Assembly (NCBI GenBank): GCA_032622095.1
Contig: CP136064.1
Span: 47,255,573 to 47,319,572 of the forward strand
Source of the DNA: Siphonodentalium dalli
Taxonomy: Eukaryota > Mollusca > Scaphopoda > Gadilida > Siphonodentaliidae
DNA: 64,000 bases
Direction: 5' to 3'
The position numbers were made by a program, and so were the translations under genes. The notes beneath the pieces were generated by a model. The model saw only the letters and a list, made by a program, of their open reading frames with translations. It was not told the origin of the DNA and made no database searches. Shown here one piece after another: positions 11,100 through 21,800 of the stretch. Within the stretch, counting starts at the first letter, position 1, and every line of letters starts with the position of its first letter.

Positions 11100-11345
11100 T
11101 AGTTACCCCCTTTATTCATATTGATCACATTTATGATCATACAGTCATTTACAAATACACCCAACCCATGACCAAAGCGTCACGGTACAAGTATGGACCT
11201 TACCATGACAATTCAGCCACTTGATGTATACCCATACACCATATTCGTGATCATAAAGTCACTCATTGTATACCAGTTCACATCACCATTGGTCATATGG
11301 TCACTCCCTGTATGCACATTTTGGCCACACCCATGGCCATATAGC
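11100..11345 (+). repeat. Degenerate ~44-bp tandem array, cluster 1
   Basis: Repeated phrases of the type CCATGACCATATAGTCACTC followed by GTATACATATACAC recur every ~44 bp with heavy divergence. The same family occurs at about 11810-12240, 15270-15950 and 55970-57020. Confidence 0.75.
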
Positions 11346-11809
11346 CTTGAAACATATTTTTTATTTGCATAACATACAAAAGGGATGGATTGGGCACAAG
11401 TTTTTACAACTTATGAAGCCCCTCCCCCTATACAATATAATAACACACATGTAATCAAGATGACGGTATAAACGTATTTACAGGATGATCAGTTTTGAGA
11501 TATATAATTTGTATTGCCTTCCAGAGGTTGTGGAGATTTATGTTTAAAACAGTGTGGCTGCGTTATGAATATTTGGCACGATTAACGAGTGATAATATAA
11601 TATATTAGTGTATATTCGAGGGTTAAAAAAAGTATTAGTAGACAGTCTTGTACTCGATTTTGGTATTTTGGAGCACTCTGGAAGACAGTGCGAATAATTA
11701 ATAACAACGTGCATGTTTGTAGGGGAGGTTGGTCCATTTGTGAGATAACTGCCACATAACAAATTGAAATGTCGGAAGCACTTTTAAGTGTAACTCAAAA
11801 TTCTTCCGT
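11346..11809. other. Intergenic between array clusters
   Basis: A segment around 11350-11450 (ending in a CCCCTCCCCCTATACAA phrase) resembles 12245-12350, just beyond the next cluster, so a longer unit may be repeated. No gene is recognised. Confidence 0.35.
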
Positions 11810-12240
11810 GCATATAGCCACCAATATATACATATACACCCAACCGATGACCATATAATCACTCTATGTATACACATACACGTCACCAATGGTCATACAA
11901 TCCGTCTAGTTATACTAATACGGCGCATATGGCCAGTAATACACTCCATACTTGCATATACGCCTCGTCCATGTCAATTCAGCCACTCGCTGTATACTCA
12001 TACACGTGATCATATAGTCGTGTACTCATTGTATACAATTTCACCCCACCATTGCCCACATGGTCACTCCCGGTATACATGAACACACATGGGCATATAT
12101 CCACTCAATATATACATATACATGTATATAGAGTCACTCCATATATGGATATACACCCCACCCATGACCATAGTCAATCCAGGTATGTATGCATGTACAC
12201 CTCACCAATGGCCATGCGACCCTTCCAGATATGTCACTAC
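11810..12240 (+). repeat. Degenerate ~44-bp tandem array, cluster 2
   Basis: Same unit as cluster 1; the open frame of 129 codons across it (12052-12441) is an artefact of the repeat. Confidence 0.75.
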
Positions 12241-13540
12241 TTTTACTTTTACTTTAAACATATTTTAATGTATCTAGAAAATATACATGGGGATCGGGGC
12301 ACAAGTTACAAAACTTACAAACTTGCCCCTCTCCTAATACAACTAGAATGCACTCAGAGAGATGCCAACGTGCGCAAAAATGTAACAAACAATAATTTAA
12401 AAAATAATTTCACTGTATTTTACTTAATTTATTTAATTTAATTTAATGTTAGCAAAAAAAGACAATTTACCATTTCTCATTTCATCACAGATAAAAGGCA
12501 AATTACTATATTAATCATTTAAGTAATTAAAACCAATTCCATGTTGCCGAAAGGATGAGACTTAATTTAATATCGATTACATTTTTTTCAGCGGCATATT
12601 TTCATTTTCATTTTCCGATAGTCAAAGTTGACCAAAGGAGCAATTATAAAAAAAATTAATACTATTTGTGTAAATATTGATAGCAGCCAATATGCAACAA
12701 TAAATATCAATAATTAATCAATAGCGATCATTTTATGTAATAATAAACTCTTCAATCGGTGTTTGTATCAACAAATGCGTTTTGTTTTGTGTTACGTCAT
12801 TCGTCGACATCGTATTTGACCCGGAACTCGGCTGAAGGTTAGGCTATTCAGCCTATTGCGTCGAATTACGAAATCGCGTTTTGAATGTCTCTCTTTTCCC
12901 GCACGATAAAAAGAGGTCTTCGCACGAACCAAATTTCCCAATTATAAGTAAAAATACCCAAAATGAAGGAGTCTATGTAGGTCCCGAAGGAGTCTATAGA
13001 CTCTTTGATGTAGAGTTCTGATGGAGAAAATGTAGGTCGATCTATTTTTGTCATAACTCTGACGTATTTTGACCTGGGAGAAAAAATCGAAATCGAGGCT
13101 CACTACGAGCATGCCAGTTTTAAATATAGAAACAGGGAATCCTGACAAATGGCGATATCGGCGACAAACAAATAATCGAAAACAACACATAAAATTAACA
13201 TAGCAAAAACGCGGCACAGTAAAAAATGTCAGAACGCCACGAGGTTTTACGTCGTTTTTGGTGACGTCATGGAGTGTGACACCAACCTACGAATCTGTCT
13301 GATCGCCATACTGTTGCGCGAGCGCACGTAATCATGGAACATACATAAAAATACATAGCAGATATAGCTCAAGTGTTTATACAGAATAGTGCAGAGTGTG
13401 CGTGCTGCGGATGTCAGGTTTTCATCTGTATTCCAATCTCGGTTATGAAAAAAATGCCTAGAATTCAGTGAGTTTGAAAGATGAATGGCGAGATTTATCA
13501 TGTTATCATACATGGGTTTGTTCAAAGCGCTTTGTTTTAG
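12241..13540. other. Intergenic, A+T-rich
   Basis: 12,400-12,800 is strongly A+T-rich. A short duplicated phrase (AAGGAGTCTAT) occurs near 12,965-13,000. No gene is recognised; minus-strand frames at 12942-13525 have no recognisable domain. The 3' untranslated part of the adjacent LINE may extend into the end of this block. Confidence 0.35.
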
Positions 13541-14115
13541 CTATATAAGATTGAGTAATGCGAACAGAGTAGTGTTTTTGTGGTTTGATACATCTTTAAC
13601 TCCATATAAGAAATGATTTGCTTTTAATGATTGAAAGCCATTAATACTTACATTTCGATAAAAGTAAATTCTCTGATCTATAGATAAAGGGAATACATGA
13701 AAATAGTGATTGGCGTCTTCAATGTCTAAGTTACAGGGGCATATAGGCGACTCTGATATCAAACATATCCGAACGGAAATCACTACAATGATTCCGAATT
13801 TTACAGTGTATTGTATTAATTTTCCTTTTTCCTGTATAAAAATAAGAGGGGGGTTATTATTAGATCTATAATCCCTAAATTGGCTTTGAAATCTGAAATG
13901 GAGGTTGCATTGATTATATGCACAGGTAATTTGTTCCATTCCAGAACAACGGGTGAGAGAAATGACTGTTTAAAATGCTCAGTATTAGCGAAATAGGAAT
14001 AACATTTATTTGGAAATCTAAAGTTATAATCCGATCGTTCACTGGAGTGTGCTGGTAGGAGATATATCAGATACAAAGGGGCGTCTTCATTGATAATTCT
14101 GTAAATTGCTTGCAA
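13541..14115 (-). pseudogene. LINE reverse transcriptase, C-terminal part
   Basis: Two overlapping minus-strand frames (13816-14115 and 13541-13939) together give the usual LINE C-terminus. A segment with LYLIYLLPAH and LEWNKLPVHI is followed, after a frameshift, by SPICPCNLDIEDANHYFH, a Cys/His cluster common at the end of such proteins. A frame change between the two shows decay. The protein would act at the retrotransposon RNP; no active enzyme is expected. Confidence 0.7.
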
Positions 14116-14201
14116 ATGGCGGTGTTGTCTACGCCTGTGTAGTGTACACCAACCTACCTCGAGCCATGGCTTGATAAGTGATACTGAACGATTTAGACCG
14201 G

Positions 14202-14678
14202 TTACGATTCTAGCGGCGTCTTTATGTATTCGGTCGAGTTTTTTTTCAATAAATAATCAGGTGCTGAATCCCATACGACGTCAGCATAATCCAAAATAGG
14301 AAGGATAGACGCATTGTAAAAAATTTCGAGTGTCTTTCTATCGAGATCGTTTTTAAATTTCCTCAATTGTGATAGTCTAGAAGCAGCTTTGTTTGCTGTG
14401 TATTCTATTTGTTTGTTCCATTTTAAATTTGATTGAAATTCAAGACCAAGGTGCTTATGCGATTCGTCAAAGGAAATAGTTTCGTCCTGAAATATTATAT
14501 GTGGGGAGTTATCTCGAGGCATGAATGAGAAGGATATTGCCTTGGTTTTCTTGGGATTGAACGAAACTAACCAGTTATCGGCCCATAGACTGACCCTTTT
14601 GAGGTCCTCGTTTAGTTCTGATTGTAGGGTGTTAAGATTGAAGTGAGAAGCTGTGATACATGTGTCATCAGCATACAT
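14202..14678 (-). pseudogene. LINE reverse transcriptase, YADD fragment
   Basis: The 158-codon frame opens with MYADDT, the catalytic motif C of reverse transcriptase. It is followed by LNEDLKRVSLWADNWLVSFN and the thumb-like region with ILPILDYADVVWD, all in the usual LINE order. The two catalytic aspartates of motif C are present. The frame is cut off from the upstream motif A/B fragment (14748-15002) by a short interval with a frame change, so it cannot give an active enzyme. Confidence 0.8.
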
Positions 14679-14747
14679 TCTAACCGATGATGTGCGGTTC
14701 TCTGGTGGGTCATTAATGTATATTAAAAATAGGAAAGGCCCAAGGAT

Positions 14748-15002
14748 TTATCCTTGGGGAACGCCCGCTGTGATGGTTTCAAAGTCAGAATAAATGTTAT
14801 TGATTCGGACCCTTTGCTTCCTGTTAGTGAGACAGTCCTCCAGCCATTTAGAAAGCGACCCTGTTATCCCATATGCGGTAGTTTTGGCAATCAACCATCT
14901 GTGCCAGAATCTCTCGAAGGCTTTAGAGATATCACAAAATACTGAACAAGTGTATAAGCCTTCGTCGTGTGTCTGACACAGCTGGTGATAAAGACCAATC
15001 AA
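14748..15002 (-). pseudogene. LINE reverse transcriptase, motif A/B fragment
   Basis: The 84-codon frame contains SVFCDISKAFERFWH, the motif A region. The first catalytic Asp is kept, while the usual Asp after KAF is Glu. It continues through CLTNRKQRVRI to TAGVPQG, the start of motif B. Upstream, in other frames, an older RT start (WKKANVIPIFKTGD) and LPCLGKVFEK-like phrases can be read up to about 15240. Confidence 0.8.
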
Positions 15003-15269
15003 TTGAAATGTAGTGCTGTGTTTCGGAACGAAATCCGACTGATTTTGAAATAGAAGTTTATTCTCATTAAAGAAGGACGAGATTCTCTTTTTAGATCTAT
15101 CTTTTCAAAGACTTTACCCAGGCACGGTAGAAGGGGAATTGTTCGTTAATTAGCGCTATCTGCGGAATCTCCGGTTTTAAAGATAGGAATCACATTGGCT
15201 TTCTTCCACTGTGATTGGAACTTTCCCGTTTTTAGAGATTTAAAAATAATTAATGTCACTACCCCGCAC

Positions 15270-15950
15270 ACACGGCCACTCGTAAACTCCAGACTTACAT
15301 CATTATACAGCTCACCTATGACATTCAGCCACTCGCTGTATACTCATACACCCCACCATGATCATACAGCTATGTGTATAGCCATAAATACAACACTGAC
15401 AACACAGCCACGACAGCGATGTATACATATACATCCCACCCATGACCACAAGGACACTCCATGTATGCATATACACTTCAACAACCATGACTGTACAGTC
15501 ATTTCATGTAAAGCTGTACACATTACCCATGATAACCATACAACCACTCCCTATTTATCCACACACATGCACCACACATTATCATACAGCCAACATTTGA
15601 ATATATATACACCCACCCATGATAATACAGCCGCAGATCCAACCCATGACTGTCACTCCATATATGCATACACAACACACAGGTGATCATGTAGCTACTC
15701 TCGTTATACCCATACACCACTTCAGTTGCCATACAGCCACTACCGGTATACCTATTCGCCTCACACATGACCATACAGCAACTCCATGTATACATATACA
15801 GCTCACCATGGACACCCCAAACATGACCATATAGCCACTCCTTGTATAACTATTCACATAATTCGTGATCATACAACAACTCCCTGTATACCTATTCACC
15901 TCACATATGATCTTACAGGCACCCACTGCCTGCCATTTTGGCATACACAT
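15270..15950 (+). repeat. Degenerate ~44-bp tandem array, cluster 3
   Basis: Many diverged units with CATGACCATACAGCCACTCC and GTATACATATACAC-like phrases. The cluster lies exactly between the LINE's truncated 5' edge and the TTAA-type element that begins at 15954. Confidence 0.8.
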
Positions 15951-15953
15951 GTA

Positions 15954-18020
15954 TTAAGCGCGCCGCACACGATGCGATATATTTCGTACGACAAATATCG
16001 GGCACCGGTTACGGGTCAAATTGTCGCGTGTGCGGTGGAAAATCGCACGACATTTTGTCGCACGATCGGCCCCGCAAGAAATCAAATAGTTTTGATTTTC
16101 TACGATCGAGTCGTGCGATTTATTCGAAGTAGCCAATCAGATTCAACTATTAATATGATCATGCGGTGATCACATGTTTTATTTCACAACAACATGGTGG
16201 CCAGTGTGTCCATCAAAGTCAGAGTGGCGGGATATTTTGCACGGCGGAATACATTACAACTACATTTGAAAACAACAAAACAGGTGGACTGGACATCAGC
16301 AAATTGGTGTCTATATAATATCTTATTGTGAATTTGTGGGGGGGGGGGGTAGATAAGGTATAGGGCCTACTAGTGTATCGAAACACTTGTAATATTAATA
16401 TTTATTAGAAATTCGTATTAAATATTCACGAGAAAGTAAACAACCAGATCGTATGATCCGATCGCATCGTGTGCGGTGGTCTACCGTAAGTGATAAAAAC
16501 AGAAGTCGCACAATTAAATCTGACCGTGTGCGCACATCGATCTAAGGGTCTATTCTCATTGCACACGCGCGTGCGATTAATCGCAGCGTTTTTTAAGGTC
16601 GAGCGGCTCTATAATTATGTGTGTTCGATGGCATTCCTTCATCCCACTGCTAAGAGTTCCCCCAATAGGGGTGGGGGTCTGACGAACACATTCACACACA
16701 GGTCTAGGGTAGGTTGGAGGATGATAAAGTACATTCGGTTGGGGGTGACCACATACAGGCCTATATATGCTGACACATTAACTTTAATTTTCCTCAGTTA
16801 GATTTACTCAGGTATAAGTTGAGTATAACGAGCCATGCCATCAAAATGACATAAGTTTTGAGGACACAATTATATCTAGCTAATTATAATTAGAAATAGA
16901 GGGTTCAATTCCATGTAGTTGGGCATAAATATGCATATTATATTCCAGCTTGAAACGTATATAACACTATATAGTACGATCACAACCCAGATTACAGGAG
17001 TTTTATGTATGTAATTGTTATTATCACTCAAGATTATCAAAAATGTACGATTCAAGTGGTTGAATTAGATCTTTCAACGCTTTACCTTATAGTTAGCTAG
17101 GTCTGACAAAAATCGTCTTTCTGAATAAAGCTCATTTAAAACATTTGTACTCAAACATATGATATCCAGTAAAAATTATGGGGAAAGAGGGGATGAGACC
17201 CCAATTTGTTGGGAGAAAAACAAATAGATTTGCATGTAGGGAGGATGGTAGACCCATGGTTGGGAGGGATTTTTATGATCAACCCTGTGTATGAACGTTT
17301 TTTTTCAGACCCCCCCCCCCCTCCCCCATCATCGAGTGCTCATTTGTATAGCCGCTGGCAACAGCGACAACGCGGTACTATAATTGACGAACCACCGTTC
17401 AAATAGAATAAGTGATGGGACTCAGAATTCGACCTTAAGAGTCACACAGGCATCGTTTCAGGTCGAATTCTGTCGCCAGGACGCTGTTCGCATGCATGAG
17501 CGATTGATTTCAATTTGATCGCCATTGGCGGCTTATCATCAGTGATCGCACATGCTAAACGGCACATTACTATCAATCTATATATTCACAATCTTGGGTA
17601 CAGTGTTTTTTCGCGAGACTGACAGGTAATATAATTCTACTGAATTCTACAAAAATCACCACTGATGCTAGCTATACGTTGGAAACTTCTTTCCAAGCCA
17701 TTTCCTTTCCGTACTTCATTTATTATTTTATCGCCCATCAGTTATGAGAATGACTGTACCCGGATAGAACATGTGACCGAGTGAACCATGCCATTCTCTG
17801 TAACGGCTATATCGATGATGAGGTTGATTGCATAAGATGATTGGTCACGAATAGGACGTGGTTGTTTGAGGAAGGTAATTGATCACGAATCGCTCTGTGT
17901 TATGTTAACACGCACCTTAAAAAACGCTGCGATTAATCGCACGCGCGTGTGCAATGAGAATAGACCCTTATAATCGCAAGGGACTGCGACAAATATCGCT
18001 TCGTGTGTGGCCCGCTTTAA
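15954..18020 (+). mobile_element. TTAA-bounded 2-kb element E with nested insertion
   Basis: TTAA at 15954-15957 is followed by GCGCGCCGCACACG. At the far side, the inverted sequence AGCGGGCCACACACG is followed by TTAA at 18017-18020. Inverted ends match at roughly 24 of 29 positions. The interior holds further copies of a CGCACACGATGCGAT-like motif near 16,010-16,060 and 16,455-16,480, and a nested element at 16545-17968. There is no transposase-like open frame. Confidence 0.55.
16545..17968 (+). mobile_element. Nested 1.4-kb element with perfect 55-bp TIRs
   Basis: The first 55 bp (16545-16599, starting AGGGTCTATTCTCATTGCAC) and the last 55 bp (17914-17968) are exact reverse complements. 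TA flanks both ends (16543-16544, 17969-17970), which would fit a TA target duplication. The arms themselves contain TGCGATTAATCGCA. The interior has poly-G (16340) and poly-C (17311) tracts and no recognisable coding region. Confidence 0.75.
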
Positions 18021-18111
18021 GTTGATAACTGTTGATGCTATTCTGTATTAAGTTGATAAATGTTGATGCTATTCTGTATTAAGTTGATAAATGTTGATGC
18101 TATTCTGTCGT
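18019..18111 (+). repeat. 31-bp tandem repeat, 3 copies
   Basis: Unit AAGTTGATAAATGTTGATGC plus TATTCTGTATT repeated three times with one early difference. It starts at the TTAA end of element E. Confidence 0.9.
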
Positions 18112-19186
18112 ATTCGGAATAATAACCTCGCTGGCTATTCTACCGTACAAGACAGAATAGCATTTCAGAAAATTGGTACGCAAGGTCCCATTTGTACAGT
18201 ATTATTGGCTTTCAAATTGTACTCACTCTGGCTTTCCATAGATTAACATTTTTGACGTGACCTTGCGGCCATGTGCTTGTTTTTCAATATATTCATGGAC
18301 AGATTCAAGTTTAAACAACTCACAAGTATTAATGATGTTAACTTTCAACATTGCATCAAGCGAAACAAGCACCAACAGCACACATTGCACGATAGTTACA
18401 AACATGCATCGCAATCCACATGTTGACATGGAATCATGTACTGATTAAATCACGTATTTTGGAAAAAACATCTACACGTATGAAAATTGGACTGAAATTT
18501 CTCCTATGTTTATTTAACAGGAATGTATTATACATATGTGTTACTTACCATAAACAGTCCAATTGTATGAAAAATGTCTTCATTTCAAACTTTGGCAACA
18601 AGCAAACTTCAAAAGGTAAACAAACATAACATATATGGGACCCACACCTGTCACACTGTGTAACACATGTAGATGCTGCTAAATTGTACATGTACTAGTA
18701 CATGAAAATGTGTTATAAATCTTCAACAATATCATGAATATCCATCCATTGTTTCATTACATACATGTGTATATATGGAAGGGAAGGTAACTTATGTTTA
18801 TAGCGTGTTGAGGAGTGCAGGGGGTCGAACCCCAAAGCCCTATTGACACTTATTATATGTTAATTCTCATATTTAAGCAAACAGTTGCTGGTTTAATGCT
18901 TCAATACATGTTTAGGTGGTAGTCTGAGAATTTCTTTCCATTAGATAAGATTGAAATGTCAGTGTTCGTGATTTTGTTACCTACCCTGATATGGATGCCG
19001 TCAAGATATAAATGAAGAATAGCTGTGTCCAATTGACCAGTAAACAGTTTGTAGAGCTCTGTAGTACATATTTTATGTGTACATGTGTTATATAAGCCTC
19101 ATAAAAGCTTAAACTGATCTGAAGAAAATATCGTAAATATAATCACAAAACGCTCTTTATACGTATTATAATGCGGCCATAAGATA
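18112..19186. other. Intergenic, no gene recognised
   Basis: No recognised gene. A GGGGTTCGACCCCC-like phrase on the minus strand at about 18825 resembles an internal Pol III B box, but no tRNA fold was found around it. Confidence 0.35.
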
Positions 19187-19415
19187 AGATAAGATAAGTT
19201 TAATAGGCAAAGCGTCCTTATAAGGACAGTATGCAAACATATTAATATATAGTTGTACATTGAACAATACAATAAATGATATAATAATAGATGGTAATAT
19301 ATAACCATTTAAGTAAAGCTGAATGTGCATAGGGTCGTCTCGTCTTCGTTTATTCATTTCTTATGAGGCGATGCTCATCGCGTGCGGAAAATAATTTTCG
19401 GATTATATGACATAT

Positions 19416-20774
19416 TTAAGTGCATGAATTTGAAATATCGTTGGATAGGATTTTGACAAGCTGTTCAGTTTGTGTCATGTTTTCAAAGTCTGGGAACTGT
19501 GTCTTCATAAGAGTTATTAGTTCGAGCCGCGGTGTGCGGTAAGCACTACATTCCAAAAGAAAGTGTTTTTCATCTTCAATAGCATCATCTGAACAAAATA
19601 TACATAGTCTTTGTTCCAATGCCGTCGGTGGTTGGGTGTGGCGTCCATTTTCAATAGCCAGTTTATGATTACTTATACGCAGTCTTGTAAAAACGATTCT
19701 ATTTTCTATTGATGGTGTGTGAAGAAGATAAGGTTCTATTTCGTACTTAAGTTTGAAAAGTCGGTATGTTCGTAATTTATTACTTCCCGTTTTTGAGCAT
19801 TCATCAGTGAGACTCTGTCTGAAATATATATAATAATCTTCAATAAGATTTCTTTTGAATTGACTCAGAACTGGACCCGGATTGTTTAGGTCTGCAATAT
19901 TCCACCCCAGTGATTCTGCCGTTTTGAAGATTGATTTCTTAACCGATGCCACTTGTTGTTCCAATGCAGCATTACGGAGCAGATTACAGTCCGACCGTGA
20001 AATTATCTTAATTACATAAGATGAAAGTCTGCATGCCACGTCAATAAATAATGGGTGGCTCCCTAACTCGGCGCGATCCGCGTTGTTCGAAGAAAATCTG
20101 TCGACTCCGAGTAACCGTTTACAATATTTTATGTGTACCTTCTCACATGGAAGGTGGTCGTGAGTTTTAGTGGTTATTTCCACACCCCATATTTCGCTAC
20201 CATATAACAATATCGGCTTAATTAATCTATCGAAGAGTTTTAAAGACGTCACTAGTGGAATCGGTGCGTCGTTTGTACATGCGTTAAATAAAGAATGCAT
20301 TGCTTTGAGTCCTTTAGCACTCAATTCTTCTATTGCATGTGAGAATCTACCCGTATTACTAAATTTAATTCCAAGATAATTGTATTCATTAACAATTTCC
20401 AACTTTTGATTTCCAATGTGAAAGTCTGGTGAAGTTTTAGTTTTCCTACTTCTAAACACCACACATTTAGTTTTATCAGTGTTCACGGTGAGTTTATTGG
20501 TCTCAGTGTATCTATTTAGTCTGTTTAGACAGCACTGTAGCCCATTTGGAGTATCCGAAAGTAAAACCAGGTCGTCAGCGAATAAAATGTGATTAAGTGT
20601 ATCATTGCCTAAATGGACAGCATCGCAAGGACTGTCAAACTCTTTTTTAATGTCGTCAATAAAGATTTTGAACAGGTTTGGGGACAATATGTATCCTTGC
20701 CTAACACCTATCGTGGATAAGCATGGAGGCCCCCAACCCTTTGTTTGTTTTGGTGATATAGTAGCTATTGTCAT
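19416..20774 (-). pseudogene. LINE reverse transcriptase, motif B to C-terminus
   Basis: The 452-codon frame begins just before GVRQGYILSPNLFKIFIDD (motif B region). It contains LFADDLVLLSD (motif C, FADD form with both Asp), the CVVFRSRKTKTSP and YNYLGIKFSN region, and LLYGSEIWGVE. It ends with a Cys/His cluster of the form C-x2-C...H-x4-C (CIFCSDDAIEDEKHFLLEC). This order is standard for LINE ORF2 downstream halves. The frame is open, but the upstream half lies in another frame (20833-21642) with a stop between them, so this copy is probably inactive. The chosen start is only the first Met of the frame and not a true start. Confidence 0.85.
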
Positions 20775-20832
20775 ATAGTGACTGTATTATCCGTAGTATG
20801 AGTCCCTTAATGCCCGCGCATTTTAATTTTTT

Positions 20833-21642
20833 TTAAAGTAATTGTCTGTTTACTGTATCGAACGCTTTTCTGAAATCTATGAATGCAGTATATAGGGGCT
20901 TTCCCAATCGTTTGTATTTTTGAATGGCCGCGTGCAGAACAAATGCTCCATCAATGGTGATCTTCCCTTTCGAAAAACCAAATTGGTTTTCGCTGATAAT
21001 ATTGTTTACATGTAAGAAATCGATTAACCGACGATTAATTATTTTGTTAAACAATTTACCGACCGCCGATGATACTGCTATTGCCCTGTAGTTATTGGGT
21101 TCACTTTTGTCTCCTTTTTTGTGAATTAAAGTGAGGGTAGATTCGCTCCAATCAGTCGGATAATGTCCTGTCTCCAGAATTAAGTTAAACAATTTTACAA
21201 TTTCATCAATTATCAATGGAACGAGTGACTTCAGCAATTCGTTCGAAATTTGGTCGGGTCCAATCGCCTTTCCGTTTTTTAGTTCTCTTGTAGCGCCAAG
21301 AACTTCCTCTGTCGTGATATCATCATTATTGATAGCTTGATTACAAGTTTGATATGTGTCCGAAGATAATCCACAATCTGGATTATCAGGTTTCGGACAA
21401 TAAAGCTCAGTGAAAAAATCAACTGATCGATCAGCATCAAGTTCATTTTGTGAGACCGGTCTCTGTCGCATTTTTGTTATGATTTCGCAATATTGTTTTG
21501 GGTTGGTTGTTTCTAAAGTATCTAGTTTACAATATATATCTGCGTAGAATGCTCGTCGTTTAGCCTTCAGCGCCTTTTTGTACGCTTTTCGTTTCACATG
21601 GTATCGCGTTCTTAGGTTTGGGTCAAATGGGTTATTCCTCAT
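20833..21642 (-). pseudogene. LINE reverse transcriptase, fingers to motif A
   Basis: The 269-codon frame contains LKNGKAIGPDQISNELLK (motif 0/1 region), TLTLIHKKGDKSEPNNYRAI (motif 1-2), NQFGFSKGKIT and FIDFRKAFDTVNR (motif A with catalytic Asp). A stop follows VNRQLL, and the reading continues in another frame as CAGIKGLILRIIQSLYDN before the next open frame. Coding similarity extends upstream of the first Met to about 21735 in the same frame and then in another frame to about 21800. Confidence 0.85.
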
Positions 21643-21800
21643 ATCGTTAATGATTTTTCCGAGATCGCGCTTAAATTCCCTACAGCGTCCGTCATATGCA
21701 CCCTTACAGTACTCAATGTCATATATTTGCTTACCAATACTTTTCTTTTATCTTCGCAAATCGAAATCTGACTTTAACGTTTTTGGTATTTTGTGTCTAA

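Larger units (their letters stand above)
13541..15245 (-). mobile_element. 5'-truncated, frameshifted non-LTR retrotransposon (LINE)
   Basis: Read on the minus strand, this block encodes pieces of a reverse transcriptase in the expected order. First comes a WKKANVIPIFKTGD motif (near 15210), then a fragment with CDISKAFER and TAGVPQG (14748-15002), then a fragment starting MYADDT (14202-14678), and a C-terminal part with the phrase PICPC and a nearby His (13541-14115). Stops and frameshifts separate the pieces, so the copy is dead. Motif order and style fit Jockey/CR1-type LINEs (family knowledge). The endonuclease and ORF1 are absent; the 5' edge runs into the 44-bp array at about 15250. No obvious 3' tail repeat was seen. 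Confidence 0.8.
19187..21800 (-). mobile_element. Non-LTR retrotransposon (LINE), 5'-truncated
   Basis: Minus-strand element. The 5' part begins near 21800 with a basic segment (FRFAKIKEKYW, then after a frameshift YCKGAYDGRCREFKRD). It continues through a nearly complete reverse transcriptase split into two frames, and ends at a stop at 19416. The ~225-bp 3' untranslated region ends in a short (CTTAT)n run at 19187-19201 read on the minus strand; simple-repeat tails are usual for this class. ORF1 and the endonuclease are missing. The protein type resembles Jockey/I/CR1-like groups; the clade was not resolved. Confidence 0.85.

Noticed and set aside
12052-12441. Open frame of 129 codons rich in His/Tyr/Thr
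   Set aside because: It is a translation of the ~44-bp tandem array; similar frames occur in each cluster.
15195-15686. Open frame of 163 codons
   Set aside because: It crosses the antisense of the LINE edge and the 44-bp array, so it has no unified coding signal.
18815-18845. tRNA gene suggested by a GGGGTTCGACCCCC-like phrase (minus)
   Set aside because: No acceptor, D or anticodon stems could be placed around it.
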